A stretch of 64,000 nucleotides of DNA from Pelobium manganitolerans (lineage in GTDB: Bacteria > Bacteroidota > Bacteroidia > Sphingobacteriales > Sphingobacteriaceae): positions 62,001 through 126,000 of the forward strand of contig NZ_MBTA01000027.1 in NCBI RefSeq assembly GCF_003609575.1, read 5' to 3'. Numbering within the stretch: position 1 is the stretch's first letter; every line of letters starts with the position of its first letter. This document shows, in pieces, positions 50,790 through 58,222 of this stretch. The notes beneath the pieces are model-generated. The model searched no databases. It was given only the letters and a program-made list of their open reading frames with translations, and had not been told where the DNA came from. The translations under genes were made by a program, and so were the position numbers.

Positions 50790-52598
50790 TTAAGACCCCA
50801 CATCCAATCCAATCGTTTTTAACAAAATGCTAGCGTTAAAGGTCCGGCATTCTCCGTTTTTTATGCGGTAGTCAAAAAACATTTCTCCGTTATTCACCTG
50901 TATATCAAAATGGAAATTGCGGACTTTACCGGGCAGTTCTGAAGCCAGTTGCGCCAATTGCAGATCATGCGTGGCCACCAAACCCGGTGTTTGCTGTTGT
51001 ACCAGCTTTTTAATAAACGCTGCAGAACCGAGATATTTGTCTCTGCTGTTGGTTCCTCGCAACATTTCATCTACCAAAACAAAAGCGTTTGCACAAGTGG
51101 CGCTGCGGTCTAAAATCATTTTTATCCGGTCAATCTCGGCCTTAAAAGTAGAGGTGCCATCGGCCAAGGAGTCTTTGATGCGCATGAAGCTAAACAATTG
51201 GAATATAGATGCCTCAAAGCGGTTTGCGCAAACATGTGCGCCTGCAAAGGCCAATACCATATTTATGCCAACGGTACGCAAAAAAGTAGATTTGCCCGCC
51301 ATGTTAGAACCGGTGATGATGTCAACCGTTGCCTCTGGTGTTAAATGGAAGTCGTTAGCAACTCTTAGTTCTGCTTTAATTAAAGGATGGCCCAATTGCT
51401 GCGTACAGAAAGCAAAATCTTCTTTTAAAATGGGTTTCACCCAGTTTGGATGGTTGATTTTTAAAGTAGCTAGACTGATTAAACGCTCAAATTCGCCAAT
51501 CAGCTCCACACCTTCTATCAGCTTAGCTTTATTTTCGCGCTCCCATCGCGCCAAGCGCATTAAACAACGCAAATCCCATTGGAAAAATAAGTTCAAAAAT
51601 ATGCCAACAATGGGGTTTAAGCGTGCGTTGAGCGAATTTAGGATTTTGGCCAACTCCGTTATTTGTTGATGCAAAGGCTTTGACGATTGGATACGCGTTA
51701 CATAAACATGGAGCAAAGCGCTCTGCCACTGCGTTTCCTCCATCCATTTAATATTTGACACATACGACTGTAAAACCGCTACATTTCGCCCGATGGCTTC
51801 GTGCACCACGTCAATCTGTGCTTTAAATAAAAAATAAAACGCACCGCCTGCCAAAATAGCCAGACCTAAAATATTCCAAAACAGGCCTCCGACAAAAATT
51901 GACAGCAACAGTAACACCGGATTGAGTATCGAGAAAAAATAGACCCCTGCTTTTACCCAAGATTTAGCTGTAAATGCCAAACGTTGTGGCAGTTGTTGCT
52001 GATAAAAGCTTTCGGAGAAAACGCCTTTTTTATCAATCCCAAACAAATGCGTTCTAAAATCAAGGATTTCGATGGCTTTGTTTGCCAACTCATCTACGGC
52101 ATCTTGCGTTTTGATGATCTCGGCAATATTTGCCGGCTTTTTGAGTGCCTCGGCAAGTGACAACAGCCCTCTTTCTGTAGCACAACGATTTATGTAAGCA
52201 TAAAGCGAATGCTCGCCAAATATATCCAGATCACTGCTATAAGCATGTGTGGCATCTTCAAAAATGGCGCCGTGCGAATAAATATTGGCGTCGCCTTTTT
52301 CGATGTTCAATTCATTTTGTACCAAGGTCAGTTTTGTGGTGATAAATTGATATTCGTTTTGCACCAAGCTTTGCTTTTTTACCAACAACAGAAAAGCAAC
52401 AACTGTGGCAAGTGCAATCCAAAAAACGGCGGATAAACCAAAATCAAAAAGAAACCATATGGCAAAAACGGCTAAAGCAAATACAGCTAAACGCAGGTAA
52501 GCGTAAAAATCAAGCTGTTTCTTTAATTTCTGAGATTTGCTTTTCAGTTCGTTTGCTAAATGGATATAACTAAAGGTGTTACTGTTTTTTAAATTCAT
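50790..52598 (-). CDS. MutS-family ATPase
   Basis: A 602-residue protein with a C-terminal MutS-type ATPase: Walker A GSNMAGKSTFLR, Walker B VLVDEMLRGTNSRD and ATHDLQLA. The N-terminal 130 residues contain two hydrophobic helices and no mismatch-binding domain, so it belongs to the short DNA mismatch repair ATPase-like group rather than MutS proper. The ATG at 52598 is chosen because a longer start at 52631 would lie inside the terminator of the upstream gene. Its role is unknown; a membrane-linked DNA process is possible. Confidence 0.88.
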   Translation of the reverse strand: MNLKNSNTFSYIHLANELKSKSQKLKKQLDFYAYLRLAVFALAVFAIWFLFDFGLSAVFWIALATVVAFLLLVKKQSLVQNEYQFITTKLTLVQNELNIEKGDANIYSHGAIFEDATHAYSSDLDIFGEHSLYAYINRCATERGLLSLAEALKKPANIAEIIKTQDAVDELANKAIEILDFRTHLFGIDKKGVFSESFYQQQLPQRLAFTAKSWVKAGVYFFSILNPVLLLLSIFVGGLFWNILGLAILAGGAFYFLFKAQIDVVHEAIGRNVAVLQSYVSNIKWMEETQWQSALLHVYVTRIQSSKPLHQQITELAKILNSLNARLNPIVGIFLNLFFQWDLRCLMRLARWERENKAKLIEGVELIGEFERLISLATLKINHPNWVKPILKEDFAFCTQQLGHPLIKAELRVANDFHLTPEATVDIITGSNMAGKSTFLRTVGINMVLAFAGAHVCANRFEASIFQLFSFMRIKDSLADGTSTFKAEIDRIKMILDRSATCANAFVLVDEMLRGTNSRDKYLGSAAFIKKLVQQQTPGLVATHDLQLAQLASELPGKVRNFHFDIQVNNGEMFFDYRIKNGECRTFNASILLKTIGLDVGS

Positions 52599-52603
52599 AA
52601 GCA

Positions 52604-52636
52604 GAAAAAAAGCCGTTGGATGGTGTTCCAACGGCT
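52604..52636 (-). terminator. Rho-independent terminator of the OmpA gene
   Basis: AGCCGTTGGA (52611-52620) pairs with TCCAACGGCT (52627-52636), and a run of seven T follows on the minus strand. Confidence 0.9.
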
Positions 52637-52660
52637 ATAAATTTATAAATTAATTGGCTA

Positions 52661-53254
52661 TTACTTTTCCGGAGAAATCTCTACACGACGGTTTAAGATA
52701 CGGCCAGATTCCGTAGAATTATCAGCAATAGGCATTGTTTCGCCAAAGCCTTTGGTAATTAAACGGTTTGAAGCTACACCGCTGTTTACCAGATAGTTTT
52801 TAACCGCGTTTGCACGGTCAACGGATAAAGCCATGTTTCTTGCTTCGGTACCTTCTGCAGAAGAGTGCCCGTTTAATAAAAATTTAGTGTTGCCAGATTT
52901 TTTGATTTGCGCAGCAATTTCTTCTAAAGTGGCATAGGAAGAAGTTTTTAAAACCGAAGAGTTAAACTCGAACTGGATGTTTTTGTAGTCATAAGGCTTC
53001 AATTCTTCTTTAGGACATCCGTTGTTAGACGCGTCGCCTTTTACTTCTGGACACTCATCTTGCGAATCAGGAATTCCGTCTCCATCAGTATCCACTTCTT
53101 TTACCGGCTCGGCAGGTTTTGCTGGCTCCACAACTTCTGTTTCTTCTTTAGGCTGTTGTACCACAGCTTTTTTTGATTTACACGAGCTGTAAAACATAGC
53201 CACAAGAGCTAAACTACAAACCAGCACTACAGTTTTAAAATTTGCTTTAATCAT
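52661..53254 (-). CDS. OmpA-family lipoprotein
   Basis: A 197-residue protein. A lipoprotein-like signal (MFYSSCKSKK) is followed by a Pro/Glu/Lys linker, a thrombospondin type-3 calcium motif (DTDGDGIPDSQDECP) and an OmpA domain. The last contains the peptidoglycan-binding pattern LNGHSSAEGTEARNMALSVDRANAV. It likely tethers the outer membrane to peptidoglycan. It is the only gene of its transcript. Confidence 0.93.
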   Translation of the reverse strand: MIKANFKTVVLVCSLALVAMFYSSCKSKKAVVQQPKEETEVVEPAKPAEPVKEVDTDGDGIPDSQDECPEVKGDASNNGCPKEELKPYDYKNIQFEFNSSVLKTSSYATLEEIAAQIKKSGNTKFLLNGHSSAEGTEARNMALSVDRANAVKNYLVNSGVASNRLITKGFGETMPIADNSTESGRILNRRVEISPEK

Positions 53255-53409
53255 AACTTATAATTTTCAATACGTTTCAAATCCTGCAATTATAACACCA
53301 TTATTTGAAATTAAAAATTGAAATGGCTTAAAAGAAAGCATATCTGAGAATTGGACGAATGATTGGATGACAGAATGAGAAGCAAGCGTTTTTTGCTTAA
53401 GAAAAGACG

Positions 53410-53493
53410 TACCCAGGAGCAGATTCGAACTGCCACGCCCGTACAGGCGCCACCCCCTCAAGATGGTGCGTCTACCAATTTCGCCACCTGGGT
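53410..53493 (-). tRNA. tRNA-Leu (anticodon GAG)
   Basis: 84 nt on the minus strand. Acceptor arms ACCCAGG and CCTGGGT pair perfectly with A as discriminator. The anticodon stem CCATC/GGTGG holds the loop TTGAGGG, so the anticodon is GAG. A long variable arm and a TTCGAATC T-loop confirm a leucine tRNA. CCA is not encoded. Confidence 0.95.
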
Positions 53494-53499
53494 ATGGCG

Positions 53500-53507
53500 C
53501 AAATATA
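53500..53507 (-). promoter_or_regulatory. -7 element TATATTTG of tRNA-Leu
   Basis: Minus-strand TATATTTG; TTTC lies 17 bp upstream as a near -33 element. The element ends 7 nt before the tRNA 5' end, giving a local calibration of the distance to the transcription start. Confidence 0.6.
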
Positions 53508-53608
53508 TAGCTTTAATTGATTTTGAAATTATTTTTTAGAAATTCAGCTTGCCTGTCAACCCTGCAAACAAGCTTACTTGCCACGCATACCTAAAAAAGA
53601 AAAAAGCT

Positions 53609-53616
53609 TACCTTTG
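53609..53616 (+). promoter_or_regulatory. -7 element TACCTTTG of engB
   Basis: TACCTTTG matches TAnnTTTG and its last base is 5 nt before the A of the engB ATG. The -33 element is not clear. Confidence 0.45.
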
Positions 53617-53620
53617 TTCA

Positions 53621-54253
53621 ATGATTATTAAATCCGCAGTTTTTACGGTCAGCAATACCAAAATTAGCAAATTGCCTGCGCCAGATATGCCCGAGTATGC
53701 CTTTATCGGCAGGTCCAATGTGGGCAAATCATCCCTCATTAACATGATAACCGGCGTAAAAGGCTTGGCAAAAACATCGCAAAAGCCGGGTAAAACACAG
53801 TTAATCAACCATTTTCTGATTAATGAAAGCTGGTACATTGTGGATTTACCGGGCTACGGCTACGCAAAAAGCTCTAAAAGCAACCGTTTAGAGTGGGCTA
53901 AATTTATACGCCATTATCTGGATAAGCGCGAAAACCTGCAATGCGTTTTTGTTTTAATCGACAGCCGTTTAGAGCCACAAAAAATAGATATCGAGTTTTG
54001 CTGTTCTTTGGGCGAGCGAGGCATCCCCTTCATTTTGGTTTTCACAAAAGCTGATAAACAAAACCGCAGCAAATCCGCGCAAGCGATGGAGCAGTTTAAA
54101 AAAGCTTTGTTAGCATATTTTGAGGAAGTGCCCCAAATGATTTTGACTTCTGCCGAAAACGGCACCGGAAAAGACGAAGTGCTTACTTTGGTGGATGATA
54201 TTAACCAAAGGTTTGAGGCGCCGAAACTTGCCAAACCCGAAGAACAACAATAA
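53621..54253 (+). CDS. engB: Ribosome biogenesis GTPase EngB/YsxC
   Basis: A 210-residue GTPase. The ATG at 53621 (MIIKSAVFTVSN) is chosen over 53549, because the family starts here and a promoter element lies between. G1 GRSNVGKSS, G3 DLPGYGYA, G4 TKADK and G5 SAENGTGK are present. It helps assemble the large ribosomal subunit. It is followed by a UbiA gene after 87 bp. Confidence 0.95.
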   Translation: MIIKSAVFTVSNTKISKLPAPDMPEYAFIGRSNVGKSSLINMITGVKGLAKTSQKPGKTQLINHFLINESWYIVDLPGYGYAKSSKSNRLEWAKFIRHYLDKRENLQCVFVLIDSRLEPQKIDIEFCCSLGERGIPFILVFTKADKQNRSKSAQAMEQFKKALLAYFEEVPQMILTSAENGTGKDEVLTLVDDINQRFEAPKLAKPEEQQ

Positions 54254-54289
54254 TTTTAGTAAAGCGCGGCAGGCATAATTCGCGCTTAT

Positions 54290-54297
54290 TATATTTG
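54290..54297 (+). promoter_or_regulatory. Putative -7 element TATATTTG of ubiA
   Basis: TATATTTG matches TAnnTTTG and lies 43 nt before the ATG at 54341. The -33 element is not seen. Confidence 0.4.
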
Positions 54298-54340
54298 GTT
54301 TGCTAAATCAGCTAGCCAACAAAAATCAATACGCAAGCAG

Positions 54341-55201
54341 ATGAAAAAATACTTTTCGCTGGTTACTTTTTCGCACACCATTTTTGCCATGCCTTTTGCA
54401 TTTATCGGCTTTTTTTTAGCGATAAATACGGCGGGCGGTGAGTTTTCTTGGCTAAAGCTTATTTTAATGGTGCTTTGTATGGTGTTTGCCCGCAACGCCG
54501 CCATGGCATTTAACCGCTATTTAGATAGGGATATTGATGCTAAAAATCCGCGAACTAAAGTAAGGGATATTCCATCCGGACGCATCAGCGCAAAAAATGC
54601 CTTAATATTTACCATCGCCAATTGCGCATTGTTTATCGGGGCTACATTTTTTATCAATCCGTTATGTTTTTGGCTTTCGCCGATTGCTTTGTTGGTTGTT
54701 TTAGGTTACAGTGCCACCAAACGTTTTACCGCTTTATGCCATTTGGTATTGGGTTTAGGATTGTCTTTAGCGCCCATTGGCGCTTATCTGGTAGTAACAG
54801 GCGAGTTTGCCGTTTTGCCTGTACTTTTTTCTTTGGCCGTACTTTGCTGGGTTAGTGGCTTTGATATTATTTACGCGCTACAAGACGAAGATTTTGACCG
54901 CGAGGAAAAACTGCACTCCATCCCCTCCTATCTCGGAAAAAAAAGAGCCTTAAACGTGAGCAATATTTTGCATGTGTTTGCAGCCATTTTTGTGATTATC
55001 CCTTTGTTTTTAACCCCCCTAAGCTTACCCTATTATGTAGGTTTGGCCGTATTTATTGGTATGCTTATTTACCAACATTTGCTGGTGAAACCAAACGACC
55101 TAAGTCGGGTAAATTTTGCATTTATGACTACCAATGGCATTGCTTCAGTAGCTTTTGCCTTATGTTTTTTGTTTGATATTTATTACCGTAGTATTTTATG
55201 A
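54341..55201 (+). CDS. UbiA-family prenyltransferase
   Basis: A 286-residue membrane enzyme with about nine helices. NRYLDRDIDAKNPRT is the first Asp-rich motif (NxxDxxxD), and DIIYALQDEDFDREEKL the second. These bind the prenyl diphosphate through magnesium. It attaches a polyprenyl chain to an aromatic ring in quinone synthesis, either as a 4-hydroxybenzoate- or futalosine-pathway enzyme (MqnP-like). It overlaps the peptidase gene by 4 bp (ATGA). Confidence 0.92.
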   Translation: MKKYFSLVTFSHTIFAMPFAFIGFFLAINTAGGEFSWLKLILMVLCMVFARNAAMAFNRYLDRDIDAKNPRTKVRDIPSGRISAKNALIFTIANCALFIGATFFINPLCFWLSPIALLVVLGYSATKRFTALCHLVLGLGLSLAPIGAYLVVTGEFAVLPVLFSLAVLCWVSGFDIIYALQDEDFDREEKLHSIPSYLGKKRALNVSNILHVFAAIFVIIPLFLTPLSLPYYVGLAVFIGMLIYQHLLVKPNDLSRVNFAFMTTNGIASVAFALCFLFDIYYRSIL

Positions 55202-56907
55202 AGATCCAGAAAACCCCTAGAACATACCTACCGCAGAACTTAAATATTGATTGGGAAAGTTTAGCTCCTATTTTTGATGAGCTGAAACAGCGCCCCCTAT
55301 CTTCATTAGCGCAGTTAGAGCAATGGTTAAAAGACAAAAGCGAGCTAGAAGCCGCGTTGGAAGAAGATTTTGCTTGGCGATACATTAAAATGACCTGCGA
55401 CACGGCTAATGAAGATTTGGTAAAATCGTTCCAATACTTTGCTACTGAAATTGAACCTAAGATTGCACCTATTGCCAATGAGCTGAACAAGAAATTGGTG
55501 GAAAGTGAATTTATAGAACAACTGGATCAAGAAAAATACTTCATCTATATACGTAGTGTAAAGCAGGCCTTGGCTTTGTTCAGAGAAGAAAATATTCCTT
55601 TGCAAACCGAATTGCAGGTTGAGCAACAAAAATACCAGGCCATTACCGGCGCTATGTCTGTTGAACTGCAAGGCAAAGAATACACTTTAGAGCAAGCCGC
55701 TAACTTCCTTAAAAACCTGGACCGCCCCGTGCGTGAAGAAGCATGGAAAAGTATCAGCGTTCGCCGTTTGCAAGATAAAGACGTATTAAATCAGCTGTTT
55801 AACAAATTGGTGAAATTGCGCCATCAGGTGGCAAAAAACGCCGACTTTGATAACTTCCGCGATTATATGTTTGCCTCTTTAGGCCGCTTTGATTATACGC
55901 CACAAGATTGCTTTGATTTTCACAAAGCCGTTGAACAAGAGGTAGTGCCTGTGCTAGCTCAGCAAGCGGAAGAACGAAGAAAAAAACTGGAACTAGATAG
56001 CTTAAAACCTTGGGACACCGAGGTAGATGCCAGCGGAAAAGCGCCCTTAGTGCCATTTAACGGCGGTGAAGAGCTCATCGAAAAATCGACCAGATGTTTT
56101 AACCGTTTGGATGCTTTCTTAGGTTCGCGCCTAGAAATTATGAAAGCTAACGGCTTGTTTGATGTGGAAAGCCGTAAAGGTAAAGCGCCGGGAGGCTACA
56201 ATTATCCGCTTGCGGAAAGTGGCGCACCTTTCATTTTTATGAACTCGGCAAATTCTTTTAGAGATTTAACCACCATGGTGCATGAGGGCGGACACGCGGT
56301 ACATACTTTTTTAACCGCGAACCTGGAGCTTAATGATTTTAAACATTGCCCATCAGAAGTTGCTGAGCTGGCATCTATGAGCATGGAATTGATTTCTATG
56401 GATTATTGGGACGAGTTTTTTGACAATGCCGAGGATTTAAAAAGGGCTAAACAATACCAGCTTAAAGATGTTTTAAAAACCTTGCCCTGGGTGGCTGTTG
56501 TAGATGCTTTTCAACATTGGATTTATACCCACCCAGCGCATTCTGTAGAAGAGCGCACCCAAGCATGGACAGCTATTTTTAAACGCTTTGGGGCAAATTT
56601 TGTGGACTGGGACGGCCAACAAGAGGCTTTAGAAAACCTTTGGCAAAAACAGCTGCATATTTTTGAAGTGCCTTTTTATTATATAGAATATGCCATTGCG
56701 CAACTTGGCGCGATAGCGGTGTGGAAAAACTATAAAGAAAATCCCGAAAAAGCTTTAGCAAATTACATTGCAGCTTTAAAATTAGGTTATACAAAAAGTA
56801 TTAAGGAAATTTATAAAACGGCAGGCATCGAATTTAATTTTAGCAGTGCTTACATTAAAGACTTGGTACTGTTTGTGCAAAACGAATTAAAAAAACTCGA
56901 AAATTAA
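55198..56907 (+). CDS. M3-family oligoendopeptidase
   Basis: A 569-residue zinc metallopeptidase. The HExxH motif is His362-Glu363-Gly-Gly-His366 in MVHEGGHAVH, with the third ligand Glu in the following helix (SEVAELASMSMELIS). The long helical N-terminal domain fits the M3 family (thimet oligopeptidase/PepF-like). It likely cuts short peptides in the cytoplasm. There is no signal peptide. It overlaps ubiA by 4 bp. Confidence 0.93.
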   Translation: MKIQKTPRTYLPQNLNIDWESLAPIFDELKQRPLSSLAQLEQWLKDKSELEAALEEDFAWRYIKMTCDTANEDLVKSFQYFATEIEPKIAPIANELNKKLVESEFIEQLDQEKYFIYIRSVKQALALFREENIPLQTELQVEQQKYQAITGAMSVELQGKEYTLEQAANFLKNLDRPVREEAWKSISVRRLQDKDVLNQLFNKLVKLRHQVAKNADFDNFRDYMFASLGRFDYTPQDCFDFHKAVEQEVVPVLAQQAEERRKKLELDSLKPWDTEVDASGKAPLVPFNGGEELIEKSTRCFNRLDAFLGSRLEIMKANGLFDVESRKGKAPGGYNYPLAESGAPFIFMNSANSFRDLTTMVHEGGHAVHTFLTANLELNDFKHCPSEVAELASMSMELISMDYWDEFFDNAEDLKRAKQYQLKDVLKTLPWVAVVDAFQHWIYTHPAHSVEERTQAWTAIFKRFGANFVDWDGQQEALENLWQKQLHIFEVPFYYIEYAIAQLGAIAVWKNYKENPEKALANYIAALKLGYTKSIKEIYKTAGIEFNFSSAYIKDLVLFVQNELKKLEN

Positions 56908-56930
56908 GCGCATAAATTCTTTTGGCTTTT

Positions 56931-56938
56931 TAATTTTG
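56931..56938 (+). promoter_or_regulatory. Putative -7 element TAATTTTG
   Basis: TAATTTTG matches TAnnTTTG and lies 32 nt before the ATG of the small membrane protein. It is within 30 bp of the M3 stop. Confidence 0.35.
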
Positions 56939-56970
56939 CGAGGCTAAAAATCATCATAAACAATATAAAT

Positions 56971-57222
56971 ATGAAAAAATTAATAAAACCGCTCGTGTTG
57001 CTTTTTGCCTTAGTAACAACCGGAAACCTATCTTTCGCAAACGGTAAAGTTCCGGAAGTTTATATTTCTGAGGCTCCTGTAAGCGATTTAAGCGGACAGC
57101 AGTTGTTAAATACAACTTGGTTTTGGCTGTTAGTTGCCGTGGTATTGGTGGTATTGCTAACCGCTTTAGTGGCTACAAAGGACCAAGAAAATCAAACGCA
57201 TTTTCCAGAACATTTAATCTAA
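56971..57222 (+). CDS. Small membrane protein of unknown function
   Basis: An 83-residue protein with a signal peptide (MKKLIKPLVLLFALVTTGNLSFA) and a single hydrophobic segment near residues 50-68 (WFWLLVAVVLVVLLTALVA), then a short charged tail. I do not recognise a domain. It resembles small membrane parts of respiratory or assembly complexes only in shape. A strong terminator follows it. Confidence 0.6.
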   Translation: MKKLIKPLVLLFALVTTGNLSFANGKVPEVYISEAPVSDLSGQQLLNTTWFWLLVAVVLVVLLTALVATKDQENQTHFPEHLI

Positions 57223-57235
57223 CAATGTTATAAAG

Positions 57236-57267
57236 TGTTGCGTGATGTTTTGCGCAACATTTTTTTG
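57236..57267 (+). terminator. Rho-independent terminator
   Basis: TGTTGCG (57236-57242) pairs with CGCAACA (57253-57259), followed by seven T. It lies 13 bp after the small membrane protein gene. Confidence 0.85.
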
Positions 57268-57304
57268 ATTTTTGCGATCGGCGAAAGCCAAACAAACGGA
57301 ACAG

Positions 57305-57604
57305 ATGAAAAATTTACTTCACCTACTTAAAAACAAATTTTTTATAGCCGGAACTGCTTTTGTGGTTTGGATGTTCTTTTTTGACCGCAACGATTTGGCA
57401 TCGCAGTATGATTATTACAGCCGTGTACAAAAGCTAGAGGAAGAAAAAAGCTTTTACGAAGCAGAAATTGCAAAAGCCTATACCGAATTGAAAGAGCTAA
57501 CCACCAACATCCAAAGCTTAGAAAAATTTGCCCGCGAACGCTATTACATGAAACGTGACAACGAAGATGTGTACGTGGTTACTGATAACAAAGCAGAGAA
57601 ATAA
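57305..57604 (+). CDS. DivIC/FtsB-type septum formation protein
   Basis: A 99-residue bitopic membrane protein. The ATG at 57305 is used; the frame is open upstream to 57272, but that part is not membrane-like. A short N-terminal cytoplasmic end is followed by one membrane helix (about residues 12-25) and a coiled coil (LEEEKSFYEAEIAKAYTELKELT). The end ARERYYMKRDNEDVYVV fits the DivIC/FtsB family. It acts in the division complex. It is divergent in length only slightly from E. coli FtsB. Confidence 0.9.
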   Translation: MKNLLHLLKNKFFIAGTAFVVWMFFFDRNDLASQYDYYSRVQKLEEEKSFYEAEIAKAYTELKELTTNIQSLEKFARERYYMKRDNEDVYVVTDNKAEK

Positions 57605-58222
57605 CTAATAAATCCGGGGCAAGCTGAGCTTATATTTTACAGCTACAATACGTATTGCAAACACTACGGCAACAGCAATAAATTTCACCAAAGCCTCATT
57701 AATCCCCAAAGCGCTTAGCAGCAAATATACTAGCCCGCCAATAATGCAGGCTGTTGCATAAATCTCTTTTCTAAATATTAGGGGAATGTTATTCAGCAAA
57801 ATATCTCGCGTAATACCGCCAAAACAACCGGTAACGGTACCTAGTGCCACGCAAATACCCGGACTTAAATCATAAGCCAAACCCTTTTGCAAACCAACTA
57901 CGGTAAAGAAACCCAAACCTAGCGAGTCAAATAAAAATAAAGTGATTTTTAAGGTTTTGATGCGTTTCCAGAAAACCATGGCTACAATGGCCGTGATGAT
58001 GATGAGCAAAGAATAGTTGGCGTTTTTTAACCAAAACACCGGTGTAATACCCAGCAACAAATCGCGCAGGGTTCCGCCACCCACAGCCGTAACAAAAGCA
58101 ACAATTAAAACGCCGAAAGCGTCTAAACGTTTTTGCATGGCGGCAAAAGCGCCAGAAACAGCAAAAGAAAAGGTACCAAAGATGGTTACGATGTCGCCAA
58201 TCCAAAGGTTAAATTGTTCCAT
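57605..58222 (-). CDS. TRIC/UPF0126-type cation channel protein
   Basis: A 205-residue membrane protein with seven helices in two repeats. The UPF0126/TRIC signature FAVSGAFAAMQKRLDAFGVLI and GGGTLRDLLLG occurs in the first half, and its duplicate GCFGGITRDILLNNIP in the second. Such proteins form trimeric cation channels. Its start overlaps the previous gene's end by 14 bp. Its stop is adjacent to the stop of the convergent DivIC gene. Confidence 0.93.
   Translation of the reverse strand: MEQFNLWIGDIVTIFGTFSFAVSGAFAAMQKRLDAFGVLIVAFVTAVGGGTLRDLLLGITPVFWLKNANYSLLIIITAIVAMVFWKRIKTLKITLFLFDSLGLGFFTVVGLQKGLAYDLSPGICVALGTVTGCFGGITRDILLNNIPLIFRKEIYATACIIGGLVYLLLSALGINEALVKFIAVAVVFAIRIVAVKYKLSLPRIY

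Noticed and set aside
50917-51669. 250-codon plus-strand frame within the MutS-like gene
   Set aside because: It is antisense to the ATPase domain, which has intact motifs, and shows no protein features of its own.
52599-52631. Longer start for the MutS-like gene
   Set aside because: It would begin inside the terminator hairpin of the OmpA gene.
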